From: an uncultured Caldilineaceae bacterium
Lineage (GTDB): Bacteria > Chloroflexota > Anaerolineae > Caldilineales > Caldilineaceae
Direction of reading: 5' to 3'
NCBI GenBank assembly: GCA_951812725.1
Contig: OX638330.1
Coordinates: forward strand, 1,984,001 to 2,048,000
DNA: 64,000 bases
Numbering within the stretch: position 1 is the stretch's first letter; every line of letters begins with the position of its first letter. The notes below the pieces were generated by a model. The model was given only the letters and a program-made list of their open reading frames with translations. It was not told the origin of the DNA and made no database searches. Position numbers and translations under genes: made by a program. Positions 8,742 to 17,418 of this stretch are shown here, piece after piece.

Positions 8742-9680
8742 TTGGCAGCAATGAATCCACGGCAAGATGCAGCGGCGGCGACATCTGGCCGCAGTCAATT
8801 GATTCGCACCGTCAGGAATGCACTTCCCTGGTATCTGTTTATCGCCCCGGCGTCGCTAATGCTGCTTGCGCTGATGGCCTATCCTCTCTTTGATACGTTG
8901 CGGCTTTCGCTTTTCAAGTGGGGCGGGCTTGGGCCGCAGACATTCGTCGGGATGCGAAACTTTGCCAAGCTGTTTGGCGACGAGGTCTTCTGGCGTGCCC
9001 TCGGCAACAGCTTTATCTTTGCGATCGTAGTTCCCTTCTTTACGGTGTCGATTGGTCTGTTCCTGGGTGTTGCGATCAGTCGCCGAATGAAGGGCTGGCA
9101 GGTCTATCGCATCGCATTCTTCATTCCGGTGATGATGTCAGGCGTGGTGGTCGCAACGCTATGGGCAAACATGTTTGAATTCAACCACGGCCTGTTCAAT
9201 ACTGTACTGCGCGGTATTGGTCTCGATGGGCTGGCTCAGAACTGGTTAGGTGACCGCAACGTTGCCTTGATGAGTGTCATGCTTGTACCGATCTGGCAGT
9301 CGGTGGGATTTCCCATGATCGTGTTGCTGGCAGCGATAGAGGGGATTCCTCAAGAGATGCACGATGCTGCGACAATGGACGGGGTAAACGAGTGGCAACG
9401 CATCTGGGGTCTGATCGTGCCGCTGATAAAACCTGTGCTGGCGTCGATCACAATGCTCTCGATCATTGGTGCAATGAAGGTGTTCGATCTTGTGCTCGTG
9501 ATGACAAAGGGCGGGCCTGCGTTCAGTACGCAAGTACTGGGCTACTACCTGTTCGAGACGGCCTTTCGTTCGGGCAATTTCGGCTACGGTTCAGCAATTG
9601 CAGTTGTGATGTTCGTAGTCGTCTTCGCCGTCGCATACGGTTATGTACGGGGCGTACGAATAGAGAGTGTTGAGTATTGA
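8742..9680 (+). CDS. Carbohydrate ABC transporter permease (MalF/UgpA type)
   Basis: A 312-residue inner-membrane permease with six hydrophobic segments and the EAA loop MHDAATMDGVNEWQRIWGLI followed by PLIKP near residue 215, which contacts the ATPase. The start is taken as TTG at 8742 because GGAGG at 8730-8734 is at the right distance; the ATG at 8751 (three codons later) is the alternative. It is the first of the two permeases of the importer whose receptor is encoded at 7281. The preceding hairpin at 8695 probably lowers its expression relative to the receptor. Confidence 0.9.
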   Translation: MAAMNPRQDAAAATSGRSQLIRTVRNALPWYLFIAPASLMLLALMAYPLFDTLRLSLFKWGGLGPQTFVGMRNFAKLFGDEVFWRALGNSFIFAIVVPFFTVSIGLFLGVAISRRMKGWQVYRIAFFIPVMMSGVVVATLWANMFEFNHGLFNTVLRGIGLDGLAQNWLGDRNVALMSVMLVPIWQSVGFPMIVLLAAIEGIPQEMHDAATMDGVNEWQRIWGLIVPLIKPVLASITMLSIIGAMKVFDLVLVMTKGGPAFSTQVLGYYLFETAFRSGNFGYGSAIAVVMFVVVFAVAYGYVRGVRIESVEY

Positions 9681-9778
9681 TGTGGTGGTGCAAACCAGAG
9701 ATCAGGCATTAAGAGCGAGCGAATGTTTGTCTCACTGTGTGACAGGGACAGGTGAAATTGGGGGAAAGGGTCAGATAG

Positions 9779-10690
9779 ATGGCAGTTGACAGGGTTACAT
9801 CACGGCCGACGGAAGGGAGCATACAGGTTGGCAAGACTGCTGGATGGTGGGCAGGGAGCAGTTTGCGGCCAATCATCTATGGACTGCTTGTGGTTGGAGC
9901 ACTTATTCAGGTGTACCCGATATTCTTTCTGTTGATGAACACGCTAAAGACGGACACCCAGATACTGAACACGCCGTTCAGTCTGCCGACCAACTTTTCG
10001 CTTGCTCCGTTTGTGGACGTTTGGACCGGTGACCGCACGGGTATGTTTTTCGGCAGGTATTTCTTTAACAGCGTTATTGTGCTTGCGGCTACGTTGGTGT
10101 TGATGCTGGCGATTTCCTGTCTTTGCGGCTATGCGATGGCACGCGGACAGTTTCCGGGGAACGCCACATTACACCAAGTGCTGTTGCTCAGTCTGGCAGT
10201 GCCGGCGCACGCACTTGCGATTCCACTCTACTTTTTTGTGGGCAGCCTCGGCTTGCGAAACAGCCTCTTTGGGTTGACGCTCGTCTATGCCGCCATTGGG
10301 GCGCCTTTCACCATCATCTTGATGCGAGCTTATTTCATGCATCTGCCGGTGGAGTTGGAAGAGGCGGCACGCATAGATGGCTGCGGGCGGCTGGGCGTCT
10401 TTCTGCGAATTGTTGTTCCGATCAGCAGGGGACCGATCGCCGGCATGGCGATCATCAACATCAACTGGATTTGGAGTGAGCTTTTCTTCTCGCTTATTCT
10501 CATGAACAAGGCAGACGTTCGCACGCTGCCGCTAGCGATCGCATTGTATAAGCCGGCGCCAATGACGGTAGAGACTGTGCTGGGGCTGCAGTACGCGGCG
10601 ATGGCACTGGCTACGATACCCGTTCTGATCTTGTTCTTCCTTTTCCAGAGGCAGATTGCTTCGGGAATGACGATGGGAGCGTTCAAATAG
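9779..10690 (+). CDS. Carbohydrate ABC transporter permease (MalG/UgpE type)
   Basis: A 303-residue permease with six hydrophobic segments and an EAA loop reading ELEEAARIDGCGRLGVFLRI followed by VVP near residue 205, the class signature of the MalG side of sugar importers. It starts 98 bp after the first permease and forms the heterodimeric channel with it. The stretch ILMNKADVRTLPLAIALYKP just after the loop is common in this subclass. The P450 gene follows after 73 bp in the same direction, so they may be co-transcribed. Confidence 0.9.
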   Translation: MAVDRVTSRPTEGSIQVGKTAGWWAGSSLRPIIYGLLVVGALIQVYPIFFLLMNTLKTDTQILNTPFSLPTNFSLAPFVDVWTGDRTGMFFGRYFFNSVIVLAATLVLMLAISCLCGYAMARGQFPGNATLHQVLLLSLAVPAHALAIPLYFFVGSLGLRNSLFGLTLVYAAIGAPFTIILMRAYFMHLPVELEEAARIDGCGRLGVFLRIVVPISRGPIAGMAIININWIWSELFFSLILMNKADVRTLPLAIALYKPAPMTVETVLGLQYAAMALATIPVLILFFLFQRQIASGMTMGAFK

Positions 10691-10763
10691 CTGGGGCAAC
10701 TGCAGCGCTTCATTGGGCAAGAGACATGCGGACTGGCACGTACAAGGGAGTGGGAAGATACCG

Positions 10764-12083
10764 ATGTTTAATTCTGTTCCGAGACCGGTTAAGGAAGTGG
10801 TTAAGCAGATTGCCAAGAATGGCCTTCTAACTTGGGAAAGGCTTGAATCAGGCGTTGCGTTTGACCTGACCTCCAGTCAAATGCTGGCCAATCCCTATCC
10901 TACGTATCAGAAGTTGCGAGAGACGGACCCAGTCCACCGAATGAGGCTGGTAGACGGCTGGGTTCTGACTCGGTACGACGACGTACAGGCGATGTTGCTG
11001 GATCATCAACGGTTTTCGAATTGGGGGGCAGGGGCAGGCGACAGACAGTACACGAGGGACCGCAGTATGCTTGACCTGGACCCGCCGGATCACACACGAT
11101 TGCGTTCGCTTGTTTCCAAAGCATTTACCCCTCGCTCGGTGGCTGCGCTGGAACCCCGCATTGAAGAGATCGTGGAAGGCTTGTTGGACGGCGTTGACGG
11201 GGAAGGTCGATTTGACTTGATAGACAGTTTCGCCTTTCCACTTCCCGTCATTGTCATCGCCGAAATGCTGGGCGTTCCGGCCCAGGACCTGGAACAGTTC
11301 AAAGAGTGGTCGAATGACATCGTCATTTCGTTGGAACCTATTCTAAGTAGGGAGCAGAGGGATCAGTTCCGCCGTTCGGAGCAGGAGCTATACGAGTACT
11401 TCGAGGGAATTATTGCACTTCGGCGAGAGAATCCGGAAGACGATCTTGTGAGCGCGCTGCTGGCCGCTGAGGAAGAAGGCGACAGGCTTTCGCACGGGGA
11501 ACTCCTGGCCACCCTGCTGCTATTGCTGGTAGCGGGCAACGAGACGACACGCAATTTGATCGGCAATGGCATGTTGGCTCTGCTGCGAAATCCCGAGGAA
11601 ATGAGTCGGCTGAAAGAGCAGCCTGAGCTCATTGACCCGGCGATCGACGAGTTGCTCAGATACGACAGCCCTGTGCAACTCGATGGTCGAACGCTCTTGG
11701 AGGACGTTGAGATGGGAGGAAAGCGGATGCGTGCAGGACAGCAGGTTGTCGGGGTTGTAGGAGCCGCCAATCGTGACCCAGCGGCTTTTTCAAATCCAGA
11801 CAGGCTTGATATTCGCCGTCAGGAGAAGAGCCACATATCATTCGGGCGCGGGATACATTACTGTTTGGGCGCATCGCTGGCGAAGTTGGAAGGTAGAATT
11901 GCGATAACCAGTCTGCTGAGACGGTTTTCATCGATTCGACTGGCGGCGGCACCGCAGCAGAGAAAGCAAGTCGTGCTGAGAGGTGTAGAAGACCTGCTAG
12001 TAGATGTTGAACGTCCGGCACTTACTGCATTGGCTGGAAGCGAGCAAGTGCGTGCGCTCGAAACAGGTGTGGCCGATTCTTGA
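10764..12083 (+). CDS. Cytochrome P450 (bacterial class, CYP107-like)
   Basis: A 439-residue soluble haem monooxygenase. The frame opens at 10713, but the ATG at 10764 has GGGAG/GGAAG upstream and fits the family length. Hallmarks in order: the I-helix oxygen-activation motif AGNETTR near residue 257, ExxR of the K-helix in DELLRYDSP near 295, and the haem-binding loop FGRGIHYCLGASLAKLEGRI with the proximal Cys near 367. The N-terminal LTSSQMLANPYPTYQKLRET and MLDLDPPDHTRLRSLVSKAF blocks are typical of the CYP107-like families. No ferredoxin or reductase gene is adjacent. Its place behind a sugar importer is unusual; the substrate is unknown. Confidence 0.93.
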   Translation: MFNSVPRPVKEVVKQIAKNGLLTWERLESGVAFDLTSSQMLANPYPTYQKLRETDPVHRMRLVDGWVLTRYDDVQAMLLDHQRFSNWGAGAGDRQYTRDRSMLDLDPPDHTRLRSLVSKAFTPRSVAALEPRIEEIVEGLLDGVDGEGRFDLIDSFAFPLPVIVIAEMLGVPAQDLEQFKEWSNDIVISLEPILSREQRDQFRRSEQELYEYFEGIIALRRENPEDDLVSALLAAEEEGDRLSHGELLATLLLLLVAGNETTRNLIGNGMLALLRNPEEMSRLKEQPELIDPAIDELLRYDSPVQLDGRTLLEDVEMGGKRMRAGQQVVGVVGAANRDPAAFSNPDRLDIRRQEKSHISFGRGIHYCLGASLAKLEGRIAITSLLRRFSSIRLAAAPQQRKQVVLRGVEDLLVDVERPALTALAGSEQVRALETGVADS

Positions 12084-12286
12084 CTTTCGATGTAAATTAC
12101 GATAGCCTTGCAACCAGATTAGAACCGGTCCTACTTCAGTACCATAAGGTCCTTAAACGAGAATGAAATTGAAGAGCCTTGCTATCGTGAGGAGGAGGCC
12201 CGCGGGAAGCGGGCGCAGTGTTCGGCAGCAGCTTTCCTGAGGGAACGCCGTTGCATCGCGCAGTCCTCTTCGCTCGTTTCCCGTTT

Positions 12287-12318
12287 GCCGCTTCGGATGG
12301 TCCGAAGTGGCGTTTTTT
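12287..12318 (+). terminator. Strong intrinsic terminator, possibly part of an argG leader
   Basis: GCCGCTTCGGA (12287-12297) pairs with TCCGAAGTGGC (12301-12311), an 11-bp stem with one G-U pair and a 3-base loop, followed by a run of six T. It ends the P450 transcript or attenuates argG. Upstream lie another GC-rich hairpin (12198-12214, GCCCGC/GCGGGC) and a GGGAACG/CGTTTCCC pairing, so about 120 nt (12198-12318) appear highly structured. I see no gene in 12084-12504. Confidence 0.7.
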
Positions 12319-12368
12319 GTTTTCACGGTCAGATTTACTTATGCGTTGCAAAAAGAGACGCAACAACA

Positions 12369-12409
12369 GAACTCTCTACTTGCGTTGGAATAAACGAACT
12401 TTCTACTTG
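12369..12409 (+). repeat. Direct repeats GAACTYTCTACTTG upstream of argG
   Basis: GAACTCTCTACTTG at 12369-12382 is repeated as GAACTTTCTACTTG at 12396-12409, one mismatch in 14, start points 27 bp apart. They lie downstream of the terminator at 12287 and about 95 bp before the argG start, where a promoter is expected. They do not resemble the palindromic ARG box. A regulator site is possible but unproven. Confidence 0.4.
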
Positions 12410-12504
12410 TCTATTGAAGATTGAATTCTCACTTGCTCTGCGAATTCTTGAAGGAACTTCACGGTAAAACGATAGAGCCTCTTTCACCACTATAAGGAGT
12501 GTGT

Positions 12505-13788
12505 ATGGCTGTCACAGGATCTGTAAGAAAGGCGGTGCTCGCCTATTCCGGCGGCTTGGATACCAGCGTAATCGTCCCTTGGCTGCGGAACAATTACGGA
12601 TGCGAGGTTGTTTGCTTTTGCGCCAATCTGGGCCAGGAAGAGGAGTTGGATGGGCTGGAAGAGAAGGCGGTCGTTTCCGGGGCGACGCGCTGCTATGTTG
12701 AGGATTTGCGGGCCGAATTCCTGACCGACTATGTCTTCCCGACAATGCAGGCCGGCGCGATCTACGAACGGGACTATCTGCTGGGAACCTCGTTTGCACG
12801 TCCGTTGATAGCTAAGCGGCTGGTTGAGATCGCGCAAATGGAGGGCGCTGACGCGGTCTCGCACGGCGCGACTGGGAAGGGAAACGACCAAGTGCGCTTT
12901 GAATTGACTGTTATGGCACTCAATCCGAAGCTGAAAATCATCGCGCCGTGGCGAGAGTGGGACATTCGCGGGCGCTCGGATGCGCTGGACTATGCGGCGG
13001 AGCACAATGTTCCCGTCAAGGCATCAGCTGAACGAATCTACAGCCAGGACCGCAATCTCTGGCACCTGAGCAACGAGGGGGGGCCTCTGGAAGATCCTTG
13101 GACAGAGCCGCCGGCCGATATGTTCGAATGGACCAGTTCGCCGGAAAATGCGCCGGACGAGCCCGGCTATGTCGAGCTCTACTTCCGACGCGGTTATCCT
13201 GAACGCTTGAACGGTGTGGCTATGGGTCCGGTAGAGCTGATGCAACAACTAAACGAGATAGGTTGCGAACACGGCATCGGCCGTGTGGACCTGGTTGAGA
13301 ACAGGCTGGTGGGTATGAAGAGTCGCGGCGTTTACGAGACGCCGGGTGGCACTGTCCTGTACAAGGGACATGCTGCGCTGGAGCAGCTTTGCCTGGACAA
13401 GGACACACTGCATTGGAAGCAACAAGTAGGCTTGCGCTATGCCGATCTAGTCTACAACGGGCTCTGGTTTACCCCTTTGCGAAGAGCGCTGGACGCATTT
13501 GTGCAGGAGACGGAAAAGTCGATCAGCGGGACTGTACGCCTGAAGCTGTTCAAGGGAACGGCGATGGTAGTTGGCCGACGGTCGCCGCACAGTCTTTACC
13601 GCGAGGATTATGTTACATTTGACGAGGACGACGTTTACAATCAGGCTGATGCCGAGGGTTTTATCCGGTTGTTTGGCCTGCCTCTCAAAGTAGAGGCGCT
13701 GTTGCGGGAAGAGCACCCTGCGGATGCAATGCCGCCTCCAGCAGAAGGCGCCGGGCCGAAGGATGGAAATTGGATCAAGAGGGACTAG
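12505..13788 (+). CDS. argG: Argininosuccinate synthase
   Basis: A 427-residue enzyme that joins citrulline and aspartate using ATP to give argininosuccinate, the penultimate step of arginine synthesis. The N-terminal ATP-pyrophosphatase loop [10 protein letters not shown] is at about residues 11-20. The aspartate/citrulline-binding signature [14 protein letters not shown] is near residue 115, and [12 protein letters not shown] follows. AAGGAG at 12494-12499 fixes the ATG at 12505. It is slightly longer than the usual about 400 residues because of a Pro/Ala-rich C-terminal tail. argJ follows after 127 bp. The structured leader and terminator upstream suggest regulated expression. Confidence 0.96.
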   Translation: MAVTGSVRKAVLAYSGGLDTSVIVPWLRNNYGCEVVCFCANLGQEEELDGLEEKAVVSGATRCYVEDLRAEFLTDYVFPTMQAGAIYERDYLLGTSFARPLIAKRLVEIAQMEGADAVSHGATGKGNDQVRFELTVMALNPKLKIIAPWREWDIRGRSDALDYAAEHNVPVKASAERIYSQDRNLWHLSNEGGPLEDPWTEPPADMFEWTSSPENAPDEPGYVELYFRRGYPERLNGVAMGPVELMQQLNEIGCEHGIGRVDLVENRLVGMKSRGVYETPGGTVLYKGHAALEQLCLDKDTLHWKQQVGLRYADLVYNGLWFTPLRRALDAFVQETEKSISGTVRLKLFKGTAMVVGRRSPHSLYREDYVTFDEDDVYNQADAEGFIRLFGLPLKVEALLREEHPADAMPPPAEGAGPKDGNWIKRD

Positions 13789-13915
13789 GACTAGGGGCAT
13801 AGCCCTATAGGTATTGCGTCATTTAGAGCAGGAATGGGCCGCTGTGTTGACCAAGACAGTTTGCTCGCCTGGCTGCCCTTGTTTCACCCAATAAACATGA
13901 AACATGGAGACAATC

Positions 13916-15172
13916 ATGTCATCGACAGAACATGCTTTTGCCGGACCTTCAACTCCTCCTAAACCTGTAAAGGGCTTCGATGCTGCGGGGATTCATTGCG
14001 GAATAAAGCCCACGGGAGCGTTGGACCTGGCGCTGATTGCCAGCCCCACAGCCTGCCGGGCGGCAGCGGTGTTTACCCAGAATGCTTTTCCGGCGGCGCC
14101 GGTTTTGTACGACCGCGACCTTGTGCGGTTGAACCCGGACGGGACGCACGGCGTCGTAATAAACAGCGGCAATGCGAATGCCTGCACGAGCGCGGAGGGC
14201 AACGCTAACGCCCGTCGCATGGCCGAGGCGGCGGAGAAGAGCATGGGCAGCACCGACAATACAGCCTTCGTGATGAGCACCGGAGTCATCGGCGTGCAGT
14301 TGCCAATCGGTGTTATCGAGGCCGGGATACCCGAAGTAGCTACCAAATTGCGACCTGATGGCTGGGAAGAGGCGGCCGAGGCGATAATGACGACAGACGT
14401 GTTTCCCAAGTGGGCATCGGGCCAGGCGGAGGTCGGCGGAAAGACGGTTACCGTCACCGGGATCGGCAAAGGCGCGGGAATGATCCATCCTAACATGGCG
14501 ACAATGCTTGCGACGCTGGCGACGGACGCGTCGATCGCGCAGCCGTTGTTGCAGAAGGCCTTGTCGAAGGCGGTCAGTCACAGCTTTAACCGCATCAGCA
14601 TTGACGGAGATACCAGCACGAATGATACCGTTCTAGTACTTGCAAATGGCGCGGCCGGAAACGCCGAGATTACTGAGGAAGGGGCGGACTACGACGCGTT
14701 TGTGGCAGCGCTGAGTGCTGCTTCGATGGAGCTCGCGAAGCTTATAGTGCGTAACGGCGAAGGTGTTACCAAGTTTGTTACGGTACAGGTGGAGGGGGCG
14801 GTCAGCGATGGCGAAGCGCATCAGGTCGCAAACTCAATTGCGAAGAGCCCGTTGGTCAAAACGGCCTTTTTCGGGCATGACGCCAACTGGGGGCGAATCC
14901 TGTGCGCGGTTGGGTATTCGGGCGCGACGGTTGATCCAACGCGGGCGGATTTATTCATCGCAGCGGGGCAGCCGCAGGCGGGCAACCCGGAATTGCAGCT
15001 TGTGGATGCGGGCACGCCGACCAACTATGAAGAGGCGGATGCGTCGGCGATCTTTGCGGAAAGCGAGATCAGCGTGCGTGTGCCGCTGGGGCTTGGCGAA
15101 GGCACGGCAACCGTGTGGACTTGCGACCTGAGCTACGACTACGTATCGATAAACGCCGAATATCGAACCTAA
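13916..15172 (+). CDS. argJ: Arginine biosynthesis protein ArgJ (glutamate N-acetyltransferase)
   Basis: A 418-residue precursor that transfers acetyl from N-acetylornithine to glutamate and in many bacteria also uses acetyl-CoA. The autocleavage/nucleophile site is clear: GAGMIHPNMATML, with the Thr near residue 195 becoming the N-terminus of the beta chain. ESGKGVTK-like sequence appears as RNGEGVTKFVTVQVEG, and the C-terminal GHDANWGRILCAVGYSG is a family signature. The ATG at 13904 is in frame, but the GGAG before 13916 favours the later start. It is paired with argG, and a strong convergent terminator at 15201 ends the unit. Confidence 0.95.
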   Translation: MSSTEHAFAGPSTPPKPVKGFDAAGIHCGIKPTGALDLALIASPTACRAAAVFTQNAFPAAPVLYDRDLVRLNPDGTHGVVINSGNANACTSAEGNANARRMAEAAEKSMGSTDNTAFVMSTGVIGVQLPIGVIEAGIPEVATKLRPDGWEEAAEAIMTTDVFPKWASGQAEVGGKTVTVTGIGKGAGMIHPNMATMLATLATDASIAQPLLQKALSKAVSHSFNRISIDGDTSTNDTVLVLANGAAGNAEITEEGADYDAFVAALSAASMELAKLIVRNGEGVTKFVTVQVEGAVSDGEAHQVANSIAKSPLVKTAFFGHDANWGRILCAVGYSGATVDPTRADLFIAAGQPQAGNPELQLVDAGTPTNYEEADASAIFAESEISVRVPLGLGEGTATVWTCDLSYDYVSINAEYRT

Positions 15173-15200
15173 CAAGTGGACGGCTGACAATATCCCTTGC

Positions 15201-15246
15201 GAGCCGCCTAGGGTTCACTGGCAAAAGACAGTGACCTGGGCGGCTC
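15201..15246. terminator. Strong hairpin terminator between argJ and a convergent gene
   Basis: GAGCCGCC (15201-15208) pairs with GGCGGCTC (15239-15246), and GTTCACTG pairs with CAGTGAC inside, leaving a short A-rich loop and small bulges. On the plus strand it is followed by TTGTGTTT. It starts 28 bp after the argJ stop and ends 7 bp before the stop of the PhyH gene on the other strand, so it probably serves both. Confidence 0.75.
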
Positions 15247-15252
15247 TTGTGT

Positions 15253-16140
15253 TTAGACGCCCCAGCGTTGACGCGCCTCTTCCATTGGCACGGTCTCTCC
15301 CTTCATCCAGGCATAGTGCGCCATCGGGTTTTCGCCGATCCACCGTTCGTCGACCGGTTCGTCGGCGCGCTGGTAGCGGGTGTCGCAGCTAAGGCGGAAA
15401 CGGCCGGTTGTGTTGGAGAGGGAGCCGTGCATAGTGTACATGCCGAAAATGAGGGCATCACCCATTTCGAATTCGGCGCTGCGCCACTGGCCGCCGTAGG
15501 TGTCGACGAGCTCTACGGGATCGTTGGAGAACCAGCCGGTGACTTTGTCGCGGTCGACGTCCATCTTGCCATAGGTCTGCCTGATGAGGTCGAAGCGGTG
15601 GGAGCCGACAAGTAGCGCAAGTGGACCCATTTCGTAGGGCAGGTCGCCGAGGGGAGTCCAGACGGTGAAGACGTTCTGTGTGCCGCGGCCCATGTAGACA
15701 ATGTCGTAGTGGGCGCCGGTGAAAGCGCCGGTTGGGACTACGCGCAGCCATTTGAAGTCGTAGGTAAGGCTGGGCCCTTCGAGGTATTCGGCGAAGAACT
15801 GCATCAGGGAAGGGGCTTCGACGACATCCAGGAATTCGGGCGTGTGGGTGACGGCTTTGGAGCCGCCGTAGAACTTGCCGCGTTTGCCTTCGGCGATTAC
15901 GCCATCCATGAGGGATGCGCCGGGCGCGAGTTGCTTGGCCTGGTCCAGATTTTCGAGAACGACGCGACGGGCCTCTTCAACTTTCTGTCGGTCGTGCAAA
16001 CCGCGAATGAGCAAATAGCCTTCATCCTGCAGGCGACTGCGCAGAGCTGGCAAGTCCTCCCTGTCTGCGGTCGAATCGCGTAGTTCATCGAGATAACGTC
16101 CTCCCATCTCGAGATCGTGTTTTCCCATTGTTAGTTTCAT
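15253..16140 (-). CDS. Phytanoyl-CoA dioxygenase family protein
   Basis: A 295-residue Fe(II)/2-oxoglutarate-dependent oxygenase of the PhyH family. The iron dyad HxD is seen in FTGAHYDIVYMG near residue 137, and the distal His with the 2-oxoglutarate Arg in MYTMHGSLSNTTGRFRLS near 245. LLVGSHRF in the core is the usual GSH turn. The first ATG at 16140 is used; a second ATG four codons on (16128) is an alternative and neither has a strong ribosome site. It follows a sugar ABC importer (16177-19823) on the same strand with a 36-bp gap, so it is probably the last gene of that operon, acting on the imported compound. Confidence 0.88.
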   Translation of the reverse strand: MKLTMGKHDLEMGGRYLDELRDSTADREDLPALRSRLQDEGYLLIRGLHDRQKVEEARRVVLENLDQAKQLAPGASLMDGVIAEGKRGKFYGGSKAVTHTPEFLDVVEAPSLMQFFAEYLEGPSLTYDFKWLRVVPTGAFTGAHYDIVYMGRGTQNVFTVWTPLGDLPYEMGPLALLVGSHRFDLIRQTYGKMDVDRDKVTGWFSNDPVELVDTYGGQWRSAEFEMGDALIFGMYTMHGSLSNTTGRFRLSCDTRYQRADEPVDERWIGENPMAHYAWMKGETVPMEEARQRWGV

Positions 16141-16176
16141 AGTTCAGATTCCGAATTTCAATGTTGGAATTACGGT

Positions 16177-17097
16177 TTATTTGATGCTGCCTGCGGTCAG
16201 GCCGGCGATGAAGTAGCGCTGGGCGAACAGGAAAATGAGCAGGATCGGTAGGATGGAAACAAAGGAGGCCGTGAAAATGAGATGGAGTGGGACGGGCCTG
16301 CCTGATACGCCGGAATCCAGCACGGCAAGAAAGAGCGGTAGCGTGTACAGCTCCGGCTTGTTGAGGTAGATCAACGGGCCCATAAAGGCGTTCCAATGGC
16401 CCATGAAGGAGAAGATGGCGAGGGCGGCCATGCCGGGAAGGACGACGGGCGCAACAACGCGCCAGTAGGTGGCGAAGGGACCGCAGCCGTCGATGCGGGC
16501 GGCCTCAATCATCTCATCGGGCACGGTGGTCATGTACTGACGCATCCAGAAAACTGCGAAGGGCGTGGCAAGGCCGGGAATGATGAGCGGATACCAGGTG
16601 TTGATCCACTTCAACCAGGCCATGATCAAGTAGTTAGGGACGAGGCCGACACTGTTGGGGATCATCATGGTGGCCAACATGGAGAGAAAGAGGGCGTTGC
16701 GTCCTTTGAAGCGCAGCTTGGCGAAGGCATAGCCGGCTAGTGAGGCGAGAAAGACATTGCCGACAGTGTTTACTACCGCGATGAATGTGCTGTTCAGGAA
16801 AGTACGGGACAAGGAGATTCCGCCGCGGAAGTCGATTTCGTCCGACTGAATCAGGCCTGCAATTTCCAGGTAGTTATTGAAGGTGGGGCGTGTAGGCCAG
16901 AATTGCACGGGTACAACGTAGATGTCAGCCAGAGGTTTAAGGGAGGAGGCGACCATCCAGTAGAAGGGAAAAATAAAGATCAAGAGTGCGATGATAAGGC
17001 AGAAATGGGTTAGGAATTGGCTCGGTGACGGCCATCTCCAACGGATAGAGGGACCGGTTTCGGGTCCGGCTGCGATGACTTCGGTTTTAGGGCCCAT
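16177..17097 (-). CDS. Carbohydrate ABC transporter permease (MalG type)
   Basis: A 306-residue inner-membrane permease with about six hydrophobic segments and the EAA loop MIEAARIDGCGPFATYWRVV followed by APV near residue 205. It is the second permease of the importer encoded by 18501-19823 (receptor) and 17419-18351 (MalF-type permease). A 285-bp MITE (17121-17405) has inserted 23 bp upstream of the ATG, between GAGGAAG-like sequence and the preceding gene. The cistrons are therefore farther apart than in the sister operon at 7281, and translation of this gene may be altered. Confidence 0.9.
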   Translation of the reverse strand: MGPKTEVIAAGPETGPSIRWRWPSPSQFLTHFCLIIALLIFIFPFYWMVASSLKPLADIYVVPVQFWPTRPTFNNYLEIAGLIQSDEIDFRGGISLSRTFLNSTFIAVVNTVGNVFLASLAGYAFAKLRFKGRNALFLSMLATMMIPNSVGLVPNYLIMAWLKWINTWYPLIIPGLATPFAVFWMRQYMTTVPDEMIEAARIDGCGPFATYWRVVAPVVLPGMAALAIFSFMGHWNAFMGPLIYLNKPELYTLPLFLAVLDSGVSGRPVPLHLIFTASFVSILPILLIFLFAQRYFIAGLTAGSIK

Positions 17098-17120
17098 TTG
17101 GAACAGTTCTTCCTCGGAAC

Positions 17121-17405
17121 GTAACTACTAAGCCACAGTGGTTGACCAGCCGGTCATCCTTGGAACCATTCAGGCTCTTGGTGACGCAACCGGTGTACAG
17201 CCGCCGCCATGCTCGCCAGCCGACACGTTGCTAAGAATGCACACGGTCGGTGAGGGATGGTTTTGTAGGGGGGCGTTGCGGGGGCGCAGCCCCTGCACAA
17301 GGGAGGGCCGAAGGCCCGACCGCCCAAAATACAACATTGAGGGGAGAAAAAACACTCTTGGTCCCCTCGTTCAGGATTACGAATCAGTTGCGGCTGAGTA
17401 GTTAC
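17121..17405 (+). mobile_element. MITE copy A (285 bp, GTAACTACT ends)
   Basis: The element starts GTAACTACTAAGCCACAG and ends CAGTTGCGGCTGAGTAGTTAC-like sequence, giving inverted ends of about 17 bp with few mismatches. It is flanked by an 8-bp target duplication, CTCGGAAC on the left and CTCGGAAT on the right (7 of 8 match). The middle has two GC-rich hairpins, GGGGC-GCA-GCCCC and GGGCC-GAA-GGCCC. It has no credible protein. It lies between the two permease genes of a sugar importer. GTAA ends plus 8-bp duplications match the IS66 family, so an IS66-type transposase may have moved it; no such transposase is in the window. Confidence 0.85.
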
Positions 17406-17418
17406 CTCGGAATTTTAT

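Noticed and set aside
12230..12290. Canonical T-box riboswitch before argG
   Set aside because: GTTGCATCGCG partly matches the T-box sequence, but there is no room for the antiterminator helix and the downstream TCCTC is not part of the terminator; the match is probably chance.
12370..12440. ArgR boxes in front of argG
   Set aside because: The repeats are direct, not the 18-bp A/T-rich palindromes expected for ArgR.
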